Source of the DNA: Cunninghamia lanceolata
Taxonomy: Eukaryota; Streptophyta; Pinopsida; Cupressales; Cupressaceae
Assembly: GCA_027924645.1 (NCBI GenBank)
Contig: BSBN01001362.1
Span: forward strand, 248,001-312,000
Direction: 5' to 3'
DNA length: 64,000 nt
The translations under genes and the position numbers were made by a program. Below the pieces are notes generated by a model that was not told where the DNA came from, did no database searches, and was given only the letters and a program-made list of their open reading frames with translations. Of this stretch, positions 44,040 through 54,699 are shown piece after piece. The stretch's first letter is position 1. Each line of letters opens with the position of its first letter.

Positions 44040-45432
44040 GAAATGAAAGGAAAGAAGAGGAAGGACAAAATATGAAAATAGTAAAGCAAACATAGACTTA
44101 CATAGGTCACAAGGCTGCCAGGTAGGGTCAAGCTGCTGCATCACCTCATTAGAGTGAGGAGATCTAGGAACCACAGGTGGACCCTCTGGAACATCATGAG
44201 CATCATCCGCATCATTAGCATCATCAGAACCATCATTCTATGTATCCTCTAGCAGGACCTCGTCTGATGAATCATCCCCATGAGTAATATAGTCCTCGTT
44301 AGTAGAATCTAAGTCCTCAACCACAATAAGTGCTTAGGAAGGAGTCACTCTCCCTCCCCTCTGTCCTCCTATCGAAGACCTAGGAACTCTAGTAATGAAG
44401 ACTTCGGGAGTCAAGGGAGTCCAAGTAACCATCCTCTGACTAACCTTGCCCATCTTCTGGATAGATCTATGGCAAGTAGACACTAGGGGCAACTCCTTAG
44501 GAAAATCCTCACCGAACTACCACAAGATGCACTTAATGCAATGAGCCTTGACCAGACCATTACAATCTAAAAGTTTCAATATCCCAAGGTAGTGCTCCTT
44601 GATCTCACCATCATGTGACCATGATCCCTCCAAATCCACATAAGGGTCAAAAATCATGTCCTCATCTATAAGAGTAGCCACAGCCCACAGAGAAGTATCA
44701 AAGTGACCCACCTGAACCCATCTAGCTGCTCTCAGTAATCACCTATCAATAATTGGAACCAGCTTCTGATAAGGCCTAATGTGCTCAAAGATCCAAGTCA
44801 TAATCAAAGAAGAATGGCTAAAAGTTAGAGCCCCTCATCGTGCGATGCAATAGAAATCTTTGTATACCATGGCCAAAATGTCTGGCCCCCAAGCATAGAC
44901 TCTGCCCTGCTCAAGACCCCATATAATTGGTGCCTAGCATCATCTCAAGCGAGTCAAGGCCTTGTCTCCAGATAGCCTCGATGCAATCAAGTCAATCAAA
45001 AACTTCCTCAAATGAGGAATGTGAAGTTGTGGCACAGAGGTAAGTTGTACTCCTATCTGATCCTCAGGGTGACTCACCCCCATGAACTGTGCCCAAGAAA
45101 CCTTGTCCTTGAAGGACTCACTAGTAGGTAGGATGAGAGGATGCCCTCTAACAAGAAATCCAAGAATATAGTAAACATCAAAAAGAATGATAGTCGACTC
45201 TCCCAAAACCTATGGGAATATGAAGGTGTTCCTATCCGCATCCCACTATGTCAGGATATCACAACAGATGCGTGCGACAAGATGAACAACTAGTACATGA
45301 TAAACTCTGGCTAAGCCCATTCTCCTAAAGATGGCATGATTATCATTACTCAATGAAGTAAACATCTTTGAGAGCCACAACCTCTCTCTGTAGGCATTCC
45401 ATCAAATGTGCATGTCTTGCAAATCAGAAAAT
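44040..45432 (-). pseudogene. Plant mobile domain (PMD) protein relic
   Basis: On the minus strand, from about 45432 down, one long frame with only scattered stops reads 'WDADRNTFIFPQVLGEST', 'IILFDVYYILGFLVRGHPL', 'WAQFMGVSHPEDQIGV', 'LIDLIASRLSGDKALTR', 'YKDFYCIAR' and 'MTWIFEHIRPYQKLVPI'. It then has 'MGHFDTSLWAVATLIDEDM', a Lys/Arg-rich part and an acidic tail (44340-44150). The 'G-E-x-T-x-x-L-x-D-V-x-x-I-x-G-L-P-V-x-G' block is the signature of the aminotransferase-like plant mobile domain spread by retroelements and MULEs. The open parts 45206-44940 and 44711-44517 are the longest. It abuts the Copia relic at 44010, and no termini are seen. Confidence 0.75.
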
Positions 45433-45642
45433 AACTTTAGATTAGATCTCATCAACTCGCAAAAATCCTAAAAACTGTAAAACTTGCAGAAAATCCCATA
45501 AAAAAATGTTTAAACCAACAAAATTGCAATAAACAAGCAAATACAGTAGCCAAATTAAATTGAAACGAAGTGAAGTAAACGTTATAAAGCATCAAATTTT
45601 GGATAGAAATGATCAGTCAAGGTCACCCCTTTCATCAGACTA

Positions 45643-45800
45643 GATCTCCCCCTGGGTGACCCACATGTCAGCAGGATCTCCCACCAAGTGACCCTATTGT
45701 CAACAGGATCTCCCCCTGGGTGACCCTGTTGTCAGCAGGATCTCCCCCTGGGTGACCCTGTTGTCATCTAGATCTCCCCCTAGGCAACCTTCCTGGAAAA
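45643..45800. repeat. 32-bp tandem array, five units
   Basis: GATCTCCCCCTGGGTGACCC starts at 45643, 45675, 45707, 45739 and 45771, steps of exactly 32 bp, with GTTGTCAGCAG between. Units 3 and 4 are almost identical; the others differ by a few bases. Single related words (CAAATCTCCCCCTATT, TAGATCTCCCACCGAG) reappear near 46803-46860, ~1.1 kb away. Confidence 0.95.
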
Positions 45801-48240
45801 AGGGGTGACCCTATGTGGAGATCCCCCAAATGGAAAGTGCTCTAAAATCTCGTTTCTCAGCCGATTTTAGTAAACGAAAGACTGATCCTACTCCAAATGA
45901 TGAAACAAAGATAATGCAACAGAAAAATCACCAAAAACAACCAATTTTAAGAGATTTTTCATAAAATTCAACCTAGGGTTTAGAGAAGGGTTTTTCACTA
46001 TTTGTGTACCTAATTCTCAGTGGTAGAAGTGACGTCATCTTCGTGATCTCCTCAACGATATCTACCCAACGACTGTCCACACGATCAATTATGTCACCGA
46101 TTCACTTGAATTTCACTAATTTGCTTGCTTTGCTTCCCCTTAGCTTAGTTTCTTTTATGCATTCTTAGATTAGTTTTTTACTTGTATGCATCTCTTGTGC
46201 TGTGTTTTGCGTGCATTAATTCCTACAAGTCTCACTGACAAAGGCAAACAACTAGTCGAACTCTCACGATCTATGGTAAGTTCATCATTTCAGTTTTCAT
46301 TATTCATTTTGATATATTCAAATGTCAAACTAACACTATTTATTGCAAGTACAATTGTAGGAAAATTGACAACAGGTAAGGCCTAGTTTAGGAACAGTAC
46401 CTACCTTTCATGTAGACTACCGTCCCCGAGGGGGTAAATATGTAAGCACAAAAATCACGCACAGCCTCCACGAGGACTCCTATGATGATATATAATCCTT
46501 GTCATGTACATGTAAGTGTGAAATAACATCCTCTCAGCAGCAATTCTCTTGGTGACATGTCATTTCTTTCATCTTGTGTTGTTTCCCCTTTGTCATTTTC
46601 TCTCTCCTTGTTGTCAACGCTTTTCGGCACTTGTCGATTTGCATTTTCTAAGCTTGTGACCTTGTTCCTAAGCCTTGTATGCATCTTGTAGATGATTTTT
46701 CACCTTTCCCCAGTGTTTTTCATCTTCTCCACCCCTAGAATCCTTCTAGAGGTCCCCCTAGCCATCTCCCACTTTTAGTTTTTAGTTTCACCCAACCAAT
46801 CCAAATCTCCCCCTATTATTTCTAGATCTCCCACCGAGAGATCCTACTTTGCAAGTGGAGATTTGGATTCTTGCACATGACTGACTTGTTTCCAGAGGTA
46901 GAACCTCTTATTTTATCCTCCTCTTCCATATCCCATCAAGAACTTCAACCCAGGTGCTCTCCCTAGTGGGTCACCCATGGGTTGCCCCTCAGGTGACCCA
47001 GCGTTTCCAGCCATGGAAAAACTTGAGTTTCTAACTCGAAAAAGCTTTGTTTTCACCCATTTTTCTTCCTCTTTGCATGGATTTTTTAGCATAATATGGA
47101 TTTAAATATTTCATGCACCCACAAAAGCATAATTAGCTCCATTTCATCTAAAACTAGCAATTCATGCATTCCCATGCACTCTTTCTTCTTCACTTCTTCT
47201 TGAGTGATAAGCTTTTACTAGGTAGATCACTCCAATTTTAGCCCAAATCACTTTTGAATCATCTATGTTAACTCACTCTCCTTCTTCCTCACCTCTCATT
47301 CCTTCTTCTAACCTATAAATACCCCCTCCCTTAAGCACAAAGGGAGGTAATTTCATTTGTGCACATAGCTCTTGCAAGTTATTGCTCTCCACATTCAACA
47401 TTCTCATGCTCATACAGGACATAGGAGCCTTTTGTTTTGTTCATTACTCATAAAGGTTTCACATAAAGCTCATCACACATCTATACACTGCTCAAATCAA
47501 GCCATCGTGCTTATCAACAACTCTCATTGAGCTCTCTTTGCATCTAAAGCTTCTTTCGCTTCTTTTGTCATCTTGTCACCAAGAGGATTCCCCGCTGCTA
47601 CTAGAGGATACGAGGTTGCAACACAATGAAATTTGAGGGTAGTGGAGGCTCACAAGTCTTCTTTATTTTAGATTCCTCTATGCTTTCTGTCAATTGGTAG
47701 TAATTAGATAACTAAAATTTCTCTTGGGATCAATAATCTTATTATTTTTTCCTTGATAGGATAGTTAGATCTTCCATTCTTAGAGTAATTTTCTTTCATA
47801 GTTTAATTCATTTACATGCAATTTCCTTTCTTAGATTAAACCATTCCAAATATTCGAAAAACCCCAAAAAAACATAGTTAAATTGCATTAGGTAAATTCA
47901 TTGTAGCTTTCATTCATTCTTTGATTCCTAGATTAAAAAGCATCTTTTATTTCCAAAAATATCAAAAAAGCACAAAAAGAAGTTTTGCATTTCATATAGT
48001 ATTGCATTCATAAAAACCTAAAAAAAGAACAAAAAACATTAGGCACTTAGAAAATTTGCAAACCCTTGATTCTATCACAAGGTCAACCATAGTCAACCAT
48101 TTGGTCAAAACCCTTGATTACATCACAAGGTCAAACGAGGTCAACACATAATCAAACCTTAGGTTAATCAAACCCTAAGTCAAACCCTAGGTCTAGTCAA
48201 GGTTAGCTCACATACGCCTATCTCTTGTCTCGGCTCATGA
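45801..48240. other. Non-coding stretch, possibly old LTR DNA
   Basis: No coding pattern beyond chance ORFs. A promoter-like CCTATAAATACCCC lies at 47316-47329 with a purine block AAAGGGAGG just beyond, which would suit the U3/R border of a plus-oriented LTR. At 48063-48139 a ~47-bp segment (CCCTTGATT...ATCACAAGGTCAA) is present twice in tandem. LTR ends were not found. Confidence 0.45.
47316..47329 (+). promoter_or_regulatory. Possible TATA box
   Basis: CCTATAAATACCCC is a strong match to a plant TATA element and is followed ~30 bases on by AAGCACAAAGGG. No gene is visible downstream within 900 bases, so an LTR promoter is likelier than a gene promoter. Confidence 0.4.
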
Positions 48241-48779
48241 ATGTGCCCAGGATTAAGAGGTGAGTGGGTGAGGGTGATCCTCAATGAGATAGAGAAAATC
48301 CATCCAAGACCACAACAAGATCCACTTGTCTTACTAAAACAAGAAGAACATAGGCAGTTCTTAGTACAACAAGCATTCATCCAAAACTTTGAAAGACAAC
48401 AAGTCATTAACGAAAGCAATAGCTTACCCACACAAAGGTGGAATAGTAGAAAACCTATTAGGAGAAGAGTGACTAGTGACCCTTCGGGTCATATGATTAT
48501 CTCTACAACAACGATCATTAAATGACACATCTATACTAGCACACAACAACATAGGCCTCAGGATGTGTCGACCCCTCTCCACGAAGTCCAACTCTCCAAT
48601 GAGCTAGACCACCCCAATGTCTTGCCTCCTCTCGACTGGCTACTTCCACGAGAGCAAGAGTGACATGGCGGTTCACCCCGTGGCAAGGAGGGAAGGGTCC
48701 GTGTGCATGCCGAAATCTAACTCGACAGCCCCAGGCAACTGAGGTCACGATTTTGAGCGTATAGTTACTGATGTGGGGT
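48241..48779. other. Orphan short ORF and GC-richer patch
   Basis: An open frame of 94 codons (48241-48525, +) encodes a Gln/Arg-rich peptide with no recognised domain ('RQFLVQQAFIQNFERQQ'). Gln/Arg richness can occur in gag-like N-termini, but nothing confirms this. The following 48536-48780 is locally GC-richer than its surroundings, with no coding pattern. Confidence 0.25.
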
Positions 48780-50060
48780 TGAATCTATTTTTTCAGTTAT
48801 TAAAGGTTGAAGCACTGATCATGTTTTTTCTCCTACGAGATGTTGCATGTGTGCAGATCTTGTGAATAAGATGATGTGGGTTCTACTTGGTAGGCCTCTT
48901 CTTGGTCACCTTAATCACATTTGTATTTTATGTATTGAGACAAAAGGGTAGTTTGGAGTACTTGATTTAGTTATTCATTGGAATCTATAGCAATAAAGTT
49001 ATGTTGCATGAGAAGCTTTTTTCACTTTTAGTGGAGTTTTGGTAATGATGTTGATCATGATACCATGCATAACTTGGTATCACTTCCAGTGGGAGGTTTT
49101 TTGCAGTTTCATAATGTATCCTATCTTCTTTGTTTCAAGATATTGGTTCTAAATCATTATTGTTGTAGTGTTGTGAGCCATGCATAATCTTTTTAGAAGA
49201 TGGATGATCTTTTGCAATGGTTATTGGTGTCATAAGTAGCTCTTAGATTATGCCTTTAGTTTGTAGTAAGGATTCATTGACACTTTTGGTTCTATTTATA
49301 GATGATGCTAGATCTTCATGTTTTTGAAGAGGTGTTGACATCTTGGTTTTCCATGGAGGACTGTTGGAGTTTTTGGTGAGGTCTTGAGTTTATAACTTAT
49401 CAGTTTTTGATATATGATCCTTGGTTTAGAGGATGTATAGTATTATGTCATGATGCACTCTTGATCATGAGTTAGATTTTTTGGCATGATACAGGTGCTC
49501 TTGGGAGCAGAATATGTTCATTGGAGCATATGATCTTCTTTTAAGAAGATGTTAGATCATGATGTCATGATATATTCGTAATTATAGAGTTGGAATTTTG
49601 ACAATGGTTTGGTTAGTTCTCTTTGGTTTTGAAGTATTAATCATTTTCTTGGAACTTAATGATTGTGTAGATTGCATTTGAAGTTGGCATGGATTGATTG
49701 TTGAAAACTCATGGATACTAGAGAGAATTGGGTGAGGCTTGATATCTCTTGAACTTAGAGATATGTGCTGGAAAGATTTCTCATTATGAGATGTCAAAGG
49801 ATTTTAGTATTGAATGTAATCTTTCACAAGAGATTTAATACAAGCATAAACACCTTTGGTGTGGAGTTTTTTTCCCTTAGGGGTTTCTCCACGTAAATAC
49901 TTGTCTTCTCCTTGCAAGCTATTTTCTTCTACTACATTGATTAAATTGGAGAAATAATCTAACATCTAAATTGAAAGTAATTTTCAGATTTACACATGCT
50001 ATTAATTTTAGATTTGAAAACATTTTAAAACTACATAGCTACAACTTTAACTTGTTATCT
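48780..50060 (+). mobile_element. Copia-LTR-like DNA
   Basis: Near its end (49869-49900) this stretch has CCCTTAGGGGTTTCTCCACG followed by TAAATAC, close to the block at the same place in the LTRs of Copia-1 and Copia-3. No primer site or gag follows, and the LTR ends are not defined. A truncated or solo Copia LTR is the best reading. Confidence 0.5.
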
Positions 50061-50079
50061 CTCCCTTTTTCCAATAGTC

Positions 50080-51700
50080 TTATCATATGACCAAGTGAAA
50101 GATTTAGAAATTACCAAAGCCATGTTAGCACAAAATTTTGTCAACCCTAAAATTGGATTACATGTTGATGTACTTAAGCCTAAGTTTTCAATCAAATGAT
50201 GCACACATCAAGGTATCACTGATAAATTTTGGGATCGTTGTTGGATGGTTTTTATTAAAGCACCCAACAACAATCTTGATGTACCTTCATATTTCCTCTA
50301 TAAACTATATGCAGAGTTTACATTAGGTCGCCATGTGAACTATTTTGATTTTAGAGAGAACTCTAAGGAGTAGGTAAAGGAATGCCTCAAGACAAACCTA
50401 GGGTAGTATGACAGGTGCAAGGTTCATTTATTCCCCCTCCTCCTATCCCTTCTCCACCTCCAATTCAGTACCAAGTCATTGTTGCAGATGGAACACATCA
50501 AAGCCTCTCTACCATACACTCTTTGACTAAGCATTTGATTACACAGACTTCTCAGCTAGCACAACCACATGATATTGGTGCTCATAGTGGATCAATTGAG
50601 ATTACTAGACCCTCTCGTCCACACATGTTTGTGTGCCTCATTATTGCATTATGTGCAATCACTTGTGCTTAGGTCCTCTTGGAGAAACTAGTGAGCCACC
50701 CTTGAACACATCAGAGTATGATGTCCCTCATATGTCACCTTCACAAGCTGAGGTAGTGAGGTCTAGAACTCAAGCTGAGGCATTAGAGACTAGAACATGA
50801 GTTGAGTCATTAAGGCTTAGAGAAGAAGAGAAGCAATGCCAATATTTCTTTCAGGTAAAATTTAAAGTTAAATTTCATGGTGTATTCCATTTGAATTTAA
50901 TATAAACAAATATTGATACTAATGTATCTAAGTGGGATAACAGTTGATGACAAAGGAGGATCTTACAAAAGTTCATCATGGTACTCTTTCTTCCATTCAA
51001 TTTGGCCTAGACTTGATGGTATAAATTTTTCTACACATCTAACCTTTTCTATTGTATGCATTTCATTTTTTGTGAGTAATTATATATTAATTTATATATC
51101 TTTATGTTATTTTACTTTTATAGTCTATTCAAATTTTGGATGATGTGGCACCTTTGCCAATATGCTTTAGTAGAACTCTTGATCATCCTAAGGGACCATC
51201 ATTCGCTGAAAGACTCTCAGAATGACAACAAAGGGAGGAGGTAATTGAATTGAATTTTACTTTAATTGATAATTTAGAGAACTTATAGTTGATTATAGTG
51301 ATTTAGACCTATTAATTTCAAAGTTATTATGATTATATGTATACATACAGTCTTACATTCTTGTCATTTTTCATATAGGAAATCTTAGTTGGTTCATCCA
51401 TGACGAGTCCTTCTCAATCGATGCAAGAGGCCTCTTTGGTAGTATGTGCTTGTTTTGTAGTAGATAAGTTTTTGTTTAGTCTAGTCTAGATTGTTTATTT
51501 ACACATCTAGCCTTTTTAATGTATGCATTTCATTTTTTGTTAGTAATTATATATTAATTTATATCAATGGTATTTTACTATTATAGTCTATTTCGAAAGT
51601 AAGTGATATGGAACCCCTGCCATCATGCTTCAGTAGGACACCTGATCATCCTAAAAGACCATCCTTTGCAGAATGACAACAAAGAGTTGAGGTAATTGAA
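50080..51700 (+). pseudogene. Family Y copy 1 (unrecognised multi-exon gene relic)
   Basis: I do not recognise this family. A frame from about 50083 reads 'YDQVKDLEITKAMLAQNFVN', 'GITDKFWDRCWMVFIKAP', 'DVPSYFLYKLYAEF' and 'HVNYFDFREN', with one TGA, ending at TAG 50371. This matches copy 2 (55019-55348) in order and spacing. Downstream frames give 'SLSTIHSLTKHLITQTSQLA' (copy 2 'TLHSLTTLTQSLSQHADDLT') and a Cys-containing 'HYCIMCNHLC' (copy 2 'LCNSCGNLC'). Short exon-like pieces with AG and GT borders follow to 51700, two of them tandem duplicates. It is heavily decayed. Confidence 0.5.
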
Positions 51701-51790
51701 TTGAATTTTATAAATAATTGATAGTTTAGAGAACTTATAGTTAATTATAGTGATTTAGATGTTAATTTCAAAGTTATAAATTGTAGTAGA
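51028..51790. repeat. Tandem duplication of intron plus exon within family Y copy 1
   Basis: The segments 51028-51330 and about 51497-51780 align along their length. Both start ACACATCTA(A/G)CCTTTT, then TGTATGCATTTCATTTTTTG and AGTAATTATATATTAATTTA. Both contain TTTATAGTCTATT before an exon-like piece reading '...FSRT-DHP...PSFAE', and end with AGAACTTATAGTT(G/A)ATTATAG. The step is about 465 bp. One whole intron-exon-intron unit was duplicated. Confidence 0.88.
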
Positions 51791-51859
51791 TAAGTTTCTA
51801 TTTACTAGTCTAACTTATCTATATTTACCATTGAACTAATTAATCAAATTTGTGGTTTG

Positions 51860-53810
51860 ACTTGTTATTGCTCTATCTAAAGATCCTTCCTAGATAGCCT
51901 AATGTTAGGGGCATAAGCATTCGCTAAGATCCATTTATCTTGAGTAAGATTAAATTCCATCACCAAAAAGTGTCTATTGGCAAACCACATTCTTCCATTT
52001 AACTTTGAAGGATTCCACATAGTCATTATCCCACCTAAAGCTCCTTTAGCTTCACTAATATAGTATTCAGCCCTGAACCAAATACATACAACAATCTCTT
52101 TAAAAGTGGTTTGCAACATTTTGACTTCATGTACAAGAAGAATATTAACATTATTGTCCTTAATACAATTTCTTAGAAAGAGTTGTTTGTGTGGTCTATT
52201 GAGACCCTAATGTTGCAAGACACAATCTTCATTGATGGTTATTTTTGGAGGAAAATAATTCCAAAGTCTTTTACCTTCTAGTGCCCACATCTCTTTCTAT
52301 CTCCCTAGATCTAGTCTCCCTATTAGAGGGATGACCTCTGCTATCCATTCCAACATCTATTATTCATCTCATCTCCCTTTTTGGTTTCCTTTTTTCATTG
52401 GGGGTGTTTCCATCTTGAGAATCCAGGAAAAGACCCTCTAAAATTTGTGAAACGTATTACCCCCTAACTCCAAAGATAGGTTCCCATTAAGAATAGCTCC
52501 TCCAAGCTTGTTGTTCAAGAAGCTATCCATGTAGACTTTGTGTTCATCTCCTTCAGAGCCAGCGATCTCTATAATATCTACCACCTAAATTTATGTGACA
52601 TTTGAGGCACTAGATTTGACATCCAACCTAACTAGCCTATCCACATAATTGAACATATCCTTTCCTTCTTCCTTTGAATCTAACCCTCCCCCATTTACCA
52701 TTGGTTGAGGAACTACCATGGTAATAATGGGTTCACATATCTTATGGATCTAGGTCAAAACTGATACTTCTGAGACCAACAACTTTTAGGGGTCCTTCTC
52801 ACTCTTGTTTCCTTCCTCTTTGCCTTCCCCAACTAGTACACCAACTTCTTGAACTATTGGGGATTCCTCTATTCCTTGCTTAACCTCCATTATCTCTCAC
52901 TTGACTTAACAGGGATTTAGTCTCCTTACCCTTAAATTTGTTGGGACTATTGTTCTTCTTTTACACAACTTTATGGAAATCTGAGATAAGATGCCCAGAT
53001 CTGGCATAGTTCTGGCAATACAATCTAGAGTTCTCATATACGATATCTTGAGACCATTTCCCATATTTGGATTCTAGAGTGTTGGGAAGGGGTTTGAAGA
53101 TTTCCACATTAACACAAAACCTAGCAAACACTACTCTACTTGTGTTTTTAATCATAGAATCCAAGGTCAGGAACTGGTCAAAAGAGTTCCTATTTCTTTA
53201 ATCATCTCTTTATCCCAGAACACAAGAGGTAGACCTAGGAGATGAATGCAAGTCAATGCACAACTAAACACAAGTCCATTGAGGGGTCAAAACTAGATCT
53301 CCATTTGTTCAAGGAAAGATTGTTCTTCCCATAAAACCAAGGACCTTTAGCAAGGGTTTTTAAAAGGTCCTCCTTCAAGGAAAACTAGAAAAGGAATAGT
53401 CCACCCACAACAGCACAAATCTTGAACATTTCCTTTTAACTTCCAAAGGCTATCTATCCATTTTCTAACCAAATTTATGCTAGATCTAAAGGAAAAGAAC
53501 TTACCGACAAGAGAATTCTCCATCCCATACACCACTTTATCCATTGTTGAATCAGGGAATTTTAAAGCAATTCCTTCTATTGAATCATCACGCATAGCTT
53601 CTTCACGTGAAATGTAAGAGTCCAAGTCCATACAAGTAGGGGCAGAGCCCGAAGATAATAGTACTTTTTTCCATATATCACTTTCCTTATTGTTAGCAGA
53701 ACCACCAGGGGATAAAGCCTAACCGTCTACATATTGATGGGGTGGGGAGGCCCCAGAAGGCCCCTAAACCACAAACCTCCATTCCCACTCAACAAAATTC
53801 AAAATTTAAA
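51860..53810 (-). mobile_element. L1-type LINE relic lacking its 3' half
   Basis: On the minus strand the relic has, in order, a DUF4283-type block ('GKFFSFRSSINLVRKWIDSL', 'LKGNVQDLCCCGW', 53631-53347), further DUF4283 pieces with a CCHC-like knuckle ('YENSRLYCQNYARSGHLIS', 53164-52961, in which later Cys ligands are altered), and an APE-type endonuclease start ('GLNRPHKQLFLRNCIKDN', 'EAKGALGGIMTMWNP', 52200-51877). This is the ORF1-to-endonuclease order of plant L1 LINEs. The reverse transcriptase, RNase H and poly(A) end are absent, and the sequence stops at about 51860. Many stops are present. Confidence 0.78.
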
Positions 53811-54690
53811 AACCAGACCAAACCAAAGCACACCAATTGAAAGTGTTATAATGCTAATGATAAGTGAATAATCATGGAGGATGAGGAGATGAATAAATGA
53901 ATGCATTAAATACCTTTAAATACAAGGGCATAGTAATAAATCATGCATGTTTGTATTTAGTTAGCCCTTGGAGGGAAAAGAATTGGTGGGATTCAACTAA
54001 AATTAGAATTTGAAAGGGTCAAGTTTGAGGATCCAAGGTCGAACCCACAATTGTAGACTTGACCTAGGACTAAAAAAGGGGTGGATCAAGGTGGATAAAG
54101 GGTACATGGGAGTATGTACATGTGTGGATGTAATGAATGTATGGATAAGACATATATATATTGGAATGTGTTAACATATGTATCTGATTAGGAATAAGTG
54201 TATAGAAATGTGCATAATGGATAGGTAGACATAGGGGAAGGAGCCTCGCTTTGCTGTCATTTGTTACTATATCAATATTTTAAGGCACTCTCCTCAAATT
54301 AAACATAGGGTGTATGCACAAATATGGGGGACCAAAAAGTTGCCACCATGGGACTTTTTGGTCCAAAATAGGCCAAAATGCGAGTATGTTATAATGCGCT
54401 CACATTTTGACTTGCTTTACAAGTAAAAAAAACTTCATTTTCTCCCATTCACCCATGACCAAAGGAGTATGTATGCAAAAAATTAGTTTCAAAGTGTGAA
54501 CACGTTCAAGGAAAGTCTCTCCAAGCAAGTGTAAGGGAGAAATTGACACTTTCACAATGCCACCTTGCCACCAAAGATGTTGGGAGAAAATTTGGAGGTC
54601 TAGCAACCGAAGAAGGTAGGGTTTGTTTAATTTTTGTTAGTTTGAGAATTTTTTTTGACTTTTACAATGTTTAATTAGTTTTTTATTTGC
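53811..54690. other. Spacer upstream of family Y copy 2
   Basis: No gene is recognised. It contains a 12-bp perfect inverted repeat (54329-54340 with 54353-54364), listed separately. The part 54400-54690 may be the 5' region of family Y copy 2. Confidence 0.4.
54329..54364. repeat. Perfect 12-bp inverted repeat, 12-base loop
   Basis: GGACCAAAAAGT at 54329-54340 is mirrored by ACTTTTTGGTCC at 54353-54364. The loop is TGCCACCATGGG. The origin, perhaps a small fold-back element or regulatory hairpin, is unknown. Confidence 0.85.
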
Positions 54691-54699
54691 ATTTACAAT

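Noticed and set aside
48536..48748. GC-richer 70-codon ORF on the minus strand
   Set aside because: No recognised motif, no homologous copy in the window and no splice or promoter context; probably chance in a GC-rich patch.
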